From Anaerolineaceae bacterium (lineage in GTDB: Bacteria; Chloroflexota; Anaerolineae; Aggregatilineales; Phototrophicaceae), in assembly GCA_016124855.1 (NCBI GenBank), contig WGMX01000024.1, positions 62,001 to 126,000 on the forward strand: DNA of 64,000 nucleotides, written 5' to 3'. Within the stretch, counting starts at the first letter, position 1. Each line of letters opens with the position of its first letter. Both the position numbers and the translations under genes were made by a program. The notes below the pieces were generated by a model, which saw only the letters and a program-made list of their open reading frames with translations, did not search any database and had not been told where the DNA came from. Positions 52,019-61,312 of this stretch are shown one piece after another.

Positions 52019-52771
52019 ATGAACTATCTGTATTTTGCCTGTGATTGGATTATCAGCACCGCAGTCATTTTTGGTCGAACGTTCCGAGCGGCACAACAAT
52101 CAGGCATACAACTGGTCACGATAGGGGGACTCAAGAAAAATGACGAAGGGTTCTTATTCATCACGTTTGCTATGCGCGTTTCTGAGGAAACACAATTGGA
52201 AGCATTTAAGCAAATGATTGGCATTGAGAAAGGTTTTGTGAATTGGTATCCAATTAGTGCGACATTCTTCGCTCAGGGAGAAGAAGTTCAAAACCCGCTT
52301 GAAATGGGTACTGAGGCAGGTAGTCAAATAGACGCTATGATACGCAATGTTAAGCATAATCGAAACTTGCAAGAGCAGATAAGCACGGCAAATACAGAAA
52401 ATTACTATTTCGGTTGTGATTGGGTGCTTCTGCCTAATCAACCTACTTTATTACCAAGAGCTATTGAGGTGATGAATAAATTCGGCGGAGAAATACACGC
52501 ACTATGGTCGCGCAATGATGAACAGGGTTATCACATACAGGAATTAGGTGTTCGCGTTACATCACTGCACAATTTGGCATCATTTATCATCGAAATTGGA
52601 CAAGCGATTGGATGGAATAATTGGCATAAACTTTCAGAGGAATATTATTATTGGGGAACAAGTTTTACTGATGACGAGTTCGATTTTTGGAATATTAATT
52701 TCTTTGTCAAAACATCTCAAAACGCTGCATTAAAGAATCAAGAAATCGCAAACAACCAGAAGTTATTATGA
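52019..52771 (+). CDS. Protein with two tandem copies of one domain, unknown
   Basis: 250 residues. The halves align: Y-L-Y-F-A-C-D-W-I-I-S (near 3) with Y-Y-F-G-C-D-W-V-L-L (near 125), then a helix, a strand ending F-A-M-R-V-S or L-G-V-R-V-T, a helix and N-W-Y-P-I-S or N-W-H-K-L-S. Each unit is about 110 residues. I know no family for it. GGGAAGG lies about seven bases before ATG 52019. It belongs to the AT-rich accessory stretch and has no visible signal peptide or membrane segment. Confidence 0.68.
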   Translation: MNYLYFACDWIISTAVIFGRTFRAAQQSGIQLVTIGGLKKNDEGFLFITFAMRVSEETQLEAFKQMIGIEKGFVNWYPISATFFAQGEEVQNPLEMGTEAGSQIDAMIRNVKHNRNLQEQISTANTENYYFGCDWVLLPNQPTLLPRAIEVMNKFGGEIHALWSRNDEQGYHIQELGVRVTSLHNLASFIIEIGQAIGWNNWHKLSEEYYYWGTSFTDDEFDFWNINFFVKTSQNAALKNQEIANNQKLL

Positions 52772-52784
52772 TGTGTAATGCAGA

Positions 52785-52810
52785 GGGCGGAACATGTTCC
52801 GCCCCTACGA
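52785..52810. repeat. REP-like hairpin, GCCC-CTACA type (copy 3)
   Basis: Perfect 20-base palindrome GGGCGGAACATGTTCCGCCC followed by CCTACGA, between a plus-strand and a minus-strand gene end. Confidence 0.65.
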
Positions 52811-52850
52811 ATATGGTTTTTGTTATTTGAGAGTTATCAACTGGTGAAGG

Positions 52851-53564
52851 TTACGGTAAGTAGTTACCGGCGCGGACGCGAGGCCATGCGAGGGCAGGTT
52901 TGAAGGCTTCGGCGTACTCGACTTTGGATTGCAGGCCGCGAAACTGTCCCATGATGCGCGAGAATTTGACCAAATCCCAACCGCCAAATTTGAGCATGTT
53001 TTGCATCTGGCTTTCATGATAGTTGAGCAGTTCGACTTTCCGTTCCCATACGGATGTGATGTCGACATAATGCGAGGGCTGCCATTCGAAGCCAGCGGTC
53101 GAATCCATGTAGTAAAGAGCGGGTGTTTCGGGCAGTGGGTCATGATCGGTAAAAATGGTGGTGACGTTTGCCAGCATGACGGCATGAAACACTATCTGGC
53201 TGGTGGTGATGTGGTCGGTGTTGTAATCAACGGGCGGATGGGTGAAAACGAGATCGGCTTTGGCTTCGCGTAGAATATCAACCAGACGGTTACGAACATC
53301 ATCGGTGTCACGAATGTACTCGTCTGACTCGCCCATGCAGATGTAGCGCCCGCCGAGGGCTTCGGCAACGCGGGTGGCTTCGCCGATCCGTATTTTAGCG
53401 ATTTCCTCATAGGGTGTGCTGGGTTCGTACTGTGAGCCTTTATCCCCATTGGAGATGGTGACGTTTGTGATGGTATGACCGCCCTGCTGCTGGTAGCGGA
53501 GAAGCGTCCCCATGCAGTGAATTTCGATGTCGTCCTGATGTGCGCCGATAGCAACAATGTTCAT
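52851..53564 (-). CDS. PIG-L (LmbE) family deacetylase
   Basis: 237 residues. The zinc motif A-H9-Q-D11-D12-I-E lies near the start, with the typical V-T-I-S-N-G-D-K-G-S region and H-P-P-V-D-Y-N-T-D-H-I containing the later metal and catalytic His. Such enzymes remove N-acetyl groups from sugar derivatives such as GlcNAc-inositols or antibiotics. AAAAGG is about 11 bases before the ATG. It lies downstream of the large-protein operon on the same strand, 154 bases away, with a REP-like hairpin between them, so co-transcription is uncertain. Confidence 0.88.
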   Translation of the reverse strand: MNIVAIGAHQDDIEIHCMGTLLRYQQQGGHTITNVTISNGDKGSQYEPSTPYEEIAKIRIGEATRVAEALGGRYICMGESDEYIRDTDDVRNRLVDILREAKADLVFTHPPVDYNTDHITTSQIVFHAVMLANVTTIFTDHDPLPETPALYYMDSTAGFEWQPSHYVDITSVWERKVELLNYHESQMQNMLKFGGWDLVKFSRIMGQFRGLQSKVEYAEAFKPALAWPRVRAGNYLP

Positions 53565-53671
53565 AAGTGTTTTGCCTTTTAAGGGGTAATTGTTTTAAAA
53601 AAGTGATGCGGCAGAGTATACCCAATCGGTGGCATGTGTGGCATCAACGGGTGGAATGGAAAGGTAAAACA

Positions 53672-53699
53672 GGGAACACACATAGGTGTTCCCTTACAA
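53672..53699. repeat. REP-like hairpin, GCCC-CTACA type (copy 4, variant)
   Basis: 8-bp stem GGGAACAC / GTGTTCCC with loop ACATAG, followed by TTACAAA. Same layout as copies 1-3 with T for C after the stem. Confidence 0.55.
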
Positions 53700-53718
53700 A
53701 ACCAGCATACGAGGAAGG

Positions 53719-55617
53719 TTATGCGATGGGTGGTTCAGGCGGTGGTTCGGCGGGCGGCATGGGCGAGTCGACAATTTGATCGAAGTAAAGGTTGCTAGTG
53801 CCTTCTCCGCGTCCGGTTAGCTTTTGAACACCGAGCCATGTAAACACTTTACCGAAGTTCCAGCGGGTGCGCTGAAAACTCTGTGAGATTTGGACACCGG
53901 CGCGCGGGATTTCTTCCTCGTGGATGTAGTAGGCTTTGGGGTTGAGTTTATCGCGGCCTTCGCGCAGGAGAACGGTTCGCGGGCGGACACGTTGATATTG
54001 AGTATCAAGAGCAGCGCCTTCGATGATACGCGGCATGGCAGCGCGTTGCAGTTGAATCTGGCGCGGATCGGTGGTGTCATCCATGCGAACGGGCACGAAG
54101 GGAATCCAGTGTTCGGGTACGGTATTCATCACTTTGTAGGTGATGTTGGCTTTGGGAACATGGGGCACGACTGCGCCGACGTTTGCCAATTTGGTGTAAG
54201 CGGCGAGGGTTTCGCGGGCGGCTTCGGCACCGGCTTTGCTTTCGCCATTGGGCAGCGGAATAGTTTTCTCGATACCCCAGACCATGTTCGCCATTTCGTC
54301 ACGAATAAGGGCGACTTCTTCGGTGGGTTTACCTTCTTGTATCTTAGGAACAGTGGGCAAGAGCAAGAGGCTGGTATCGGCGGGTTCGCCTAAATTACCG
54401 CGTGTGTTGAGGGTGTACATATTCCAGCGCTGCCACGCGTCATCCTCACCGCTGCCGGCCGCATCAATCCATGTGCGTTCGCCAAAGACGTTGGTGACCA
54501 TCAGTCCTTTGACGTTGGCGATTGATCCAACAGGTAATGCGACCGGAACTAAGAACCAATCGTTGGCATAGATCAAGCCGAACTCCATGACCATCAATTT
54601 GGCGATGTCGGTGGTATCCGGTTTGATGTCGCCAAAGTTGGTGCGGCGGTCTTCGAATGACCACCAGCGGGTGTTGGGCATTCCATCAAAGACGACTGGC
54701 ACAGGGATAAAGGACTCGGCGGGACGATCTTCGGGTTTAGGGGCTTGTGGGTCAACCGGTGCGCCTAGACCTTTAGAAGCCTGATCAATGCTGAAGTTAT
54801 ACCAATCGAGACGGCCTTGATAATACTCTTCCGCCGCAAGCACTTTTTCGCCGTCGTTGGTGGGGGCAGAGACATTGAACTGATATTCCAAGTGGTCAGG
54901 CAGCCATGCATCCTCTTCGGGATTAGTCGGCTGCAAATATAACTGTTCAAACCATGTCACGAATTTGGTTTCGAGCGGATCAATGGCTGGATAATTGCCT
55001 GCGGGAATATCGGCAGTCGAAATGTCGTCGTAGGAATGTCCACCTTTTTTGAGATGCTGGTAGAGTTTACCGCCGTCCATACGCCGTCCGACGACTGCGG
55101 CGAAACTTGCCCAGACTTCGGGATGTGCGGCACGATAAACATCATCAGGATCGGTCGGGTCGGGCATGGTGAAAGGATATGCGGTGGTGTAGGTTTTATC
55201 AAAATTGCCGACGCTTTTAACTAGTTTGAGCCAGTAACGCCCCATCAACAGGCGAATATCGAGAGCGATTTCCTGTTTGCCGACTTGCAGCGGTACGAGG
55301 CGGCGTTCGACGGTGGCTTCTAGGGGTGTGTTGTTGTCGAATTGTTCGGCGGCGTGACTGTCCGGTTGATATTGGGTGAGCTGAGTGGTGTGCAGTTGCA
55401 GCTTGGCGAAAATCGGTGAACCGGCATCATCACCTTTGAACTCGCCAACCTGCCACTGGCGCGTGAGCATCCATAGGGCATCACGGATTTCGGCTTTGAG
55501 GGCGCGGTCAAAGTTGGCGGTACGTGGACGGGCTTCCAGCCGATTCCATGTGGTGACGGAGGGCAGGAGGCGCTGGCTAATGACCTGTGAAATATCGCTG
55601 ACGGTGAACTTTGTCAT
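53719..55617 (-). CDS. Large uncharacterised protein, third gene of the giant operon
   Basis: 632 residues, soluble, no signal peptide or membrane segment. The N-terminus contains L-L-P-S-V-T-T-W-N-R-L-E-A-R-P-R-T and then A-L-K-A-E-I-R-D-A-L-W-M-L-T-R-Q-W-Q-V-G-E-F, which look like conserved blocks. Trp- and Arg-rich segments recur and the C-terminus is a Pro-rich tail (P-P-A-E-P-P-P-E-P-P). I cannot place it in a named family. Its ATG overlaps the stop of the 1,894-residue gene (ATGA), so the two are made together. It may be a structural or adaptor component of one complex. Confidence 0.85.
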   Translation of the reverse strand: MTKFTVSDISQVISQRLLPSVTTWNRLEARPRTANFDRALKAEIRDALWMLTRQWQVGEFKGDDAGSPIFAKLQLHTTQLTQYQPDSHAAEQFDNNTPLEATVERRLVPLQVGKQEIALDIRLLMGRYWLKLVKSVGNFDKTYTTAYPFTMPDPTDPDDVYRAAHPEVWASFAAVVGRRMDGGKLYQHLKKGGHSYDDISTADIPAGNYPAIDPLETKFVTWFEQLYLQPTNPEEDAWLPDHLEYQFNVSAPTNDGEKVLAAEEYYQGRLDWYNFSIDQASKGLGAPVDPQAPKPEDRPAESFIPVPVVFDGMPNTRWWSFEDRRTNFGDIKPDTTDIAKLMVMEFGLIYANDWFLVPVALPVGSIANVKGLMVTNVFGERTWIDAAGSGEDDAWQRWNMYTLNTRGNLGEPADTSLLLLPTVPKIQEGKPTEEVALIRDEMANMVWGIEKTIPLPNGESKAGAEAARETLAAYTKLANVGAVVPHVPKANITYKVMNTVPEHWIPFVPVRMDDTTDPRQIQLQRAAMPRIIEGAALDTQYQRVRPRTVLLREGRDKLNPKAYYIHEEEIPRAGVQISQSFQRTRWNFGKVFTWLGVQKLTGRGEGTSNLYFDQIVDSPMPPAEPPPEPPIA

Positions 55618-58600
55618 TGGACACTCCTCCGAACCGATTCTAAGGCGAGGTTGTTGATGGCGAGGTTGCCAGAGATGGAGACTTCGCGCAGTGTGAGCGC
55701 CATTAAGGTGGCGGGAAGCAGGCGATTCAACGGTGTGTTCTCAAGCTGGGAGGGTTCGACGGCGCGCTGTTTGGCGAGCGCCAATGTTTCGTGGAGCGCA
55801 GCGACTAAATCATCCCACTGCCATGCGCCGATAAACTGCGGTGGTGTGACCAGCAGCATGACCTGCGGCGGTTCGGTGCTGGGACGGTCATAATGGAAGG
55901 TGAGGCCAGTGGTTTCTTCTCCCATCGGCAGGATTTCCGTCCATTCGTCGAGCAGGATACCACATTGAGCAGATGTTTTAGAGAAGCCCAAAGGATAATG
56001 GGCGGTGTACAGCAGGCGTTCGCTATCGACAATGAAGTTGGGGGCATCGGGATATTCGAGCGCTAACCAACGGTCATCACTGCGGTAAGGTAATTGAATC
56101 GGTGTAAGTTCAGGTTCGCCGCCGGTGAATGCGCCGGAGAACATGACGACCCGTTCCCAATGGTGCAGTTTGTCACGGACACGGGCAACTCCGTACAGCC
56201 AATCATCCACCGGAAAATCGACATTTCGTCCGGCTGGCAGCGGGTCGGTTTGGAATTTGAGCAGTTCGCCATTCGTGCCAGCAGCGTAGGCTTTTTCCCA
56301 TTCGCTGCCATGATCGGCAAGCAGTGTGAATTCGGGGATGATGCGGAAGTCGTCGCCAAAGAGCGCGGTGGCGGCCTGCTGCAAGGCATCAACCTGTGCC
56401 TTACTGGTAGATGCAGCAGTGTGCGCATCAAAGGCGACTTGAGCCGCGTCAAGACGTTTTTGAGCATCATCGCGAACGCCGGTTGATACGCGCAGGAGAT
56501 CACCACAGAAGGTCACGATTTGATTTTCGACAGCAGCAGTGTCGATGGTGGTGGTGTCGAAAGTATCAACAGGCAGGAGGGCTTCAACGCTGTTGAGTAA
56601 GGTGGTTATGGAAGTAGTGTTGGTGGTTGACAAGGTTGAGAATTGACCGAGCTTATTAGTGAAGTCAGTTCGTTTGACGGTTAGGGCGGCTTCCAGATCA
56701 GCAGGTGCAGCGGGAATGGGTGACGTGAGCGAAGTCGAAATCAACAGTTCCGCCGTTTGCAAAAGGGCAAAACGTTCTTCGTCGGTGGTTGTGATGGGCA
56801 GCGCGGCATAAGCCGTCATGGCGGTGTCAAAATCACCGAGGCGAGTCGTCCAGCGATCTACCAGCGTCTTAATCTGCTCAATAAGGCCGCCAAAGGTGGT
56901 GGCTTTCCAAGCGTAGGTAAAGCCCCATCCGGTTTGGGGAAGGCCGAAACTGCTGGCACGGGCAAGCAGTCCGTTGAAGTTGTCGATGAGGGTATCGACA
57001 TTTGCCAAGAGTTGAGCGCGTTGGTTGTCGAGATCATCAAAGATGGCTTGCAAAGGTGTGACATCGTTGGCGAGATCGGTGTGCAGGGTCGTGAGTAAGT
57101 CGCGGACATGTTCCAAGCGTGGACGGTTGGCGGTAATGGGATCGTCCTGCGAGGTTTTGGCCTCGGTGGTGAGCATGACATCGGTGGGCTGTAACGGACG
57201 CGAGGCCAAGAGCAGCGCTCGCAGACTTTGCATCATCGGGGCGATTTCGAAGAAACTGTATTTGGTGGCAATCGGCTCGGCATAGCGGATTTCGATTTTG
57301 GAATCAGGACGCGGGTTCAAGGTAGCAGTGATATGACGTACGATGCGGTCATCCAGTTCAGCCATCGCTTGCTGATTTTCGGGCTGGACGAGGTAGAGCA
57401 AATCAATTGGCTGTAGTTGTAAATCTGACCATGCAATTTGCAGAGGTGTTTCGGCAGCAGTCACCGGATTTGTCACGATGGCATTGCACAGCACATCAGC
57501 AGGTGTGGCAGGCAGCACTGAACTGATCCATTTATTGACAGCCGGTTCACCGTTGGCGCGGGGTGTCATGCCGATGCCACCCACAGGTGACGTGTTGAAA
57601 TCGAGGCCGGGTTCGAAGTGCAGACCAACACGGTGCGTCAAGGTGATACCTGTGCGCGGGGTTTGAACCACATCGGGAATAGGCGGGAAGTTGCCACGAC
57701 TGTAAGCATCCATCGTCGCGCCAGCACGGTCATAATTGCCCTGAACGATTTGATGCACACCTTCAGCCATTGCTAAGTCCGCCAGCGCGTCGTGAATATC
57801 GAGCAGACGTTGAACCGCGTCATTAATGACGGTGGCTTGCGCCGCATTATCGGTCGGCGGCAGTTTGGTGTTGCCGAAGGGATAAATTGGGTTGTTGTTC
57901 TTTTTGATGAAGTCAAGCAGGGCGACTCCATCTACGACGTTGCGGGCTTCTTGTGCTTCGATGGGCGCGAGGTCAGGATCTGCCGCGCCGGTCACTGGAT
58001 TGATAGGCAGTTTGATCTTGCCAGCTTGCAGCGGGAACTGCTTACGTAGGGCATAGATAAAGGTGTCGACTTCGGCAAAACTGCTGCCATCATGTAAGGC
58101 GCGTTCCAGTTGATAACCGAGCAAGGCGCTCAGGCTTTGACCGTTGCGGATGCCTTCAATGAAAGACAGCGCCAATCGGACACGCTCGGAGGACAAGTTG
58201 ACCGCCATTGATTCGCGGACGGTGGGGTTTGCGGTGGCGTTGTAACCATTTCGCAGGACAGCGGCTGTAACGGCATGATTGAGCGACGGCGCGTGAATAT
58301 AACCTTCGTTGGTTGGGTCGTGCATGATGGGCGTGGGAGCTGCGCCGGGTATGACCGATGTGTTAAACACTTTTTGTAAATCTTCGGGCAACTGAACCGG
58401 TGTGAGGGCTTTGCCTTCGGGTTTGATGTTTTCCAGCCAGCCGTATGCGCCGATATACACACCACCGGGGGTTTCATTTTGTGGGTTGTAATGGGCGGTA
58501 CGCATGGCGGTCAGTTGGAAGCGCACAAAGCCCTGCTGCCACGCATCCAGACGATAGGAACAGAGGTCAATATGTTCGGCGAAAAGGCGTTCAAGGCGGG

Positions 58601-61298
58601 CTGTGGGTACATTGACCAAGGACTGGGCGGCGGCAATCATTTCGTCAAGGTGAATGGTTTGCCAAGTGGTACCGAGTAAACGGGGAATGGCGGCAACCAG
58701 CATCTCATTAGGATTGGTGACACCTGCCAGCGGTGTATACATATGGGTGAAGCGACTTTCGCTGATCTCGGTGTTCTGTTTGATGTTAATAAACAGCGGT
58801 TCACCCCGAACGGCTTCAACATCGAAGGCGGCAGCGGCGTTGGCAACCGAACGATGGAACTCAATTGTGGTTTTCCAGTAGCTTTGCATCATGGCGAAAC
58901 GCAGCACTAGATAGAGCAAAGCCGTTGGTGATTTATTGTCGATGAAGCCGGCTTCGGTACGCAGCGTTTCGAATGAAACCTTAGCCGAATCGACCAGCCA
59001 TTGGATGTAATTGCGATTTTGGGTATCCGGCGGCAGCGGCACAGCGTAATCGCGAATGAGGGCGGTCTCAGAAAGCGGACGATCATCAATGACTGCGCCT
59101 TTGAGTTTTTGGGCGTAGCGGTTGAAGATCAATTTGAGGATGTCGGGATTAGCATCGAAGTCATAGCCCAAGGTGTGCAGCAGTGCTAATGTTTGGTCGG
59201 CGGTGGCAATGTCTGTGCCACGATCCCCAAAAATCAAGGCACGATAGGCGGTCAAGAATTGGGTGGCCTGTCCCTGCAAATTCATGAGGTTGAAAAGATG
59301 ATTTTCGCTCTGGGCAACGCGGCTGTAATAATCCACGGACGAGGGATGCAAGCCGAGAATATCCAAGAGGGCTTTGTGGGCATCATCGTAATGCTCGGCA
59401 TCGACATGGGATACTGAACCGAGCGCAGTTTGCCAATAGGGGCTGAGCTTGTTGAGGATGTCATAGAGTTTGCGGAAGAATGGGCGCGGCGACTCGATTT
59501 GATTGGGTACAAAGGGCAGCCGTTCTCCATTAAACCACTTCATACGCGAATACGCTGTTGTAGGCAAGATGCCATAAGGCTGACTGCCGATGTGAATGGC
59601 AGGTACTTGTCCGCGTCCGCTGACAAAGTTGCGGAAGAACCAGCGCACATCATCGACTTGATCCCAAGAGATGCCGGGGTTGAGCAGGGTTCGCAGCATG
59701 TAACCCAGTGTCGCCGGATACAAGGCGGTGTTCATGGCGAAGGCTTCGGCCTGATCGGTTTGATCGGTGTTGGGAATGTGATTGAGCGCCTCATAACTGA
59801 TGCCGAGGGCTTCGGCTAACCACTGACCATCCTTTTTGAGCAGGGGATTGGTTTCGGGCGTAAAGAAAACTTTGTCCTGCACGTAGTTATCAAAGGTGTC
59901 GTCGGGGTCTTCGGCGCGGCTGTAACTCGCGCCGCTGGCATCGGTGTTATTGGTGGGTGAACCCTGTGGAAGCAGGCTAAAACCTTTGGCGCTGTAATGA
60001 TGGTCGCTGATGAGTGTTTCGAGCAACTGCTTGCCAGCCTGAGCGCCGCCACTGAGGCGCACACCAACCACGATAAGGCGGCTGAGTCCGCGTGTCCATT
60101 GAACGTCATTCCATTGAGCGAGGTTGATCTTGAAACCCATGCCGACTGAAACCGCGCGGTCAAAATCGACCACCCATTTCATATCTTCACTGACGACCAG
60201 ATCACCATTTTCGAGATGGACTTGATCGGCAGAGGCGGCGGATGGGTCAGGCGTAAGGATCAATGGCGAGGGAATAGGATTACCCAGTTCGTTGATGATG
60301 GGTGTAGTCGTGCCACCTTGATAACCGAGGAGCACCAAACGGTCAGGCATGGTATTTGTGCGCGCGGGCTGCGACCATGAGTTGCGCTTGGTGGCGGTGT
60401 CATCCGGTGTGGGGAAAGTTAGAAATTCGACTGAAAGCGCGACCGCGTTTTTGGCTTTGGTGGCAGGCTTATCATCAATGTTTTGAGGCGTGTACTGTTC
60501 AATCAGTTCCGCTGTGTGAGCCTCGCCAACAGCATTGACCAGCGCAGAACGGGCAGCGTTCAATGCTGGAACATTGCCATCCGCCAACCAGACCGCTTTC
60601 CAATAAGTGACGAGTAAGGTCCCATCCGCTGCGGAAGGTGGATTGACTGTCGGGACGACGAGAACCTCATCTTCGGGATCGACTTTGGGGGCTAAGGCCG
60701 GACTCAGTGGCAGATACTGCTGTTTGATCCATGCGGCACGTCCCACACCGTGACTGGCAACCAACCCACGCCACGCGGCTCTCTGTTGGGCTTCAACACC
60801 GCCTGCCGCCCACATACCCGCCCAAAAACGCTGACCACTGGCGACTTCCACTTCGGAAAGTGTCGGCTCAAATGAATCGACAGATGCATCATCAGGATAG
60901 ACGCGCACCCACAATTGGCGTTCTTGGACACGCCAGCGAGTCTCGATGCGAAGGGGCATGAGCAAGATGGGATATCCGTCATCGAGCGAAGTCAGTTGCT
61001 TACGCGGGTCGGTCAATTCGCCGAAGCGGTTGAAAATGCCGAGTTCTAATTGGCTGAGGCGGTCATGTTCGAACTGGGCTTTGACTGCGTTACCCTTGGC
61101 GTTTTGCAAACGGCGCTGCAAAACAGCCATTTGCTGAGCATCGTTAGGGTTTTGCGGGTCGAAAGCCCGTTGAAGCTGCTCTTGCTGCGCCTGTAACTGC
61201 TTGACCTTCTCTTGGCTTTCGAACAGCTTTTGCGCTGCGGTCGCTTTATCCGACCGTGCTTGATGCAGTTCACCGCCCAGTTGATCGAATTCACTCAT
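55614..61298 (-). CDS. Giant uncharacterised protein (1,894 residues), second gene of the operon
   Basis: Residues 1-85 are a charged, heptad-like helix. A conserved-looking block follows: L-L-M-P-L-R-I-E-T-R-W and L-W-V-R-V-Y-P-D-D (about 110-135). The middle is helical and strand-mixed with many Trp/Tyr. A long helical, Thr/Asp/Leu-rich stretch (about 1450-1690) looks like a stalk. The C-terminal part includes F-H-Y-D-R-P...P-P-Q-V-M-L-L-V and A-L-A-K-Q-R-A-V-E-P. No signal peptide, membrane segment or nucleotide-binding motif is seen. GGAG lies nine bases before the ATG. The first gene ends 14 bases upstream. I know of similar unassigned large proteins in other bacteria only from general memory. 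Function unknown. Confidence 0.85.
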   Translation of the reverse strand: MSEFDQLGGELHQARSDKATAAQKLFESQEKVKQLQAQQEQLQRAFDPQNPNDAQQMAVLQRRLQNAKGNAVKAQFEHDRLSQLELGIFNRFGELTDPRKQLTSLDDGYPILLMPLRIETRWRVQERQLWVRVYPDDASVDSFEPTLSEVEVASGQRFWAGMWAAGGVEAQQRAAWRGLVASHGVGRAAWIKQQYLPLSPALAPKVDPEDEVLVVPTVNPPSAADGTLLVTYWKAVWLADGNVPALNAARSALVNAVGEAHTAELIEQYTPQNIDDKPATKAKNAVALSVEFLTFPTPDDTATKRNSWSQPARTNTMPDRLVLLGYQGGTTTPIINELGNPIPSPLILTPDPSAASADQVHLENGDLVVSEDMKWVVDFDRAVSVGMGFKINLAQWNDVQWTRGLSRLIVVGVRLSGGAQAGKQLLETLISDHHYSAKGFSLLPQGSPTNNTDASGASYSRAEDPDDTFDNYVQDKVFFTPETNPLLKKDGQWLAEALGISYEALNHIPNTDQTDQAEAFAMNTALYPATLGYMLRTLLNPGISWDQVDDVRWFFRNFVSGRGQVPAIHIGSQPYGILPTTAYSRMKWFNGERLPFVPNQIESPRPFFRKLYDILNKLSPYWQTALGSVSHVDAEHYDDAHKALLDILGLHPSSVDYYSRVAQSENHLFNLMNLQGQATQFLTAYRALIFGDRGTDIATADQTLALLHTLGYDFDANPDILKLIFNRYAQKLKGAVIDDRPLSETALIRDYAVPLPPDTQNRNYIQWLVDSAKVSFETLRTEAGFIDNKSPTALLYLVLRFAMMQSYWKTTIEFHRSVANAAAAFDVEAVRGEPLFINIKQNTEISESRFTHMYTPLAGVTNPNEMLVAAIPRLLGTTWQTIHLDEMIAAAQSLVNVPTARLERLFAEHIDLCSYRLDAWQQGFVRFQLTAMRTAHYNPQNETPGGVYIGAYGWLENIKPEGKALTPVQLPEDLQKVFNTSVIPGAAPTPIMHDPTNEGYIHAPSLNHAVTAAVLRNGYNATANPTVRESMAVNLSSERVRLALSFIEGIRNGQSLSALLGYQLERALHDGSSFAEVDTFIYALRKQFPLQAGKIKLPINPVTGAADPDLAPIEAQEARNVVDGVALLDFIKKNNNPIYPFGNTKLPPTDNAAQATVINDAVQRLLDIHDALADLAMAEGVHQIVQGNYDRAGATMDAYSRGNFPPIPDVVQTPRTGITLTHRVGLHFEPGLDFNTSPVGGIGMTPRANGEPAVNKWISSVLPATPADVLCNAIVTNPVTAAETPLQIAWSDLQLQPIDLLYLVQPENQQAMAELDDRIVRHITATLNPRPDSKIEIRYAEPIATKYSFFEIAPMMQSLRALLLASRPLQPTDVMLTTEAKTSQDDPITANRPRLEHVRDLLTTLHTDLANDVTPLQAIFDDLDNQRAQLLANVDTLIDNFNGLLARASSFGLPQTGWGFTYAWKATTFGGLIEQIKTLVDRWTTRLGDFDTAMTAYAALPITTTDEERFALLQTAELLISTSLTSPIPAAPADLEAALTVKRTDFTNKLGQFSTLSTTNTTSITTLLNSVEALLPVDTFDTTTIDTAAVENQIVTFCGDLLRVSTGVRDDAQKRLDAAQVAFDAHTAASTSKAQVDALQQAATALFGDDFRIIPEFTLLADHGSEWEKAYAAGTNGELLKFQTDPLPAGRNVDFPVDDWLYGVARVRDKLHHWERVVMFSGAFTGGEPELTPIQLPYRSDDRWLALEYPDAPNFIVDSERLLYTAHYPLGFSKTSAQCGILLDEWTEILPMGEETTGLTFHYDRPSTEPPQVMLLVTPPQFIGAWQWDDLVAALHETLALAKQRAVEPSQLENTPLNRLLPATLMALTLREVSISGNLAINNLALESVRRSVQ

Positions 61299-61312
61299 GA
61301 TGAGGACTCCAA

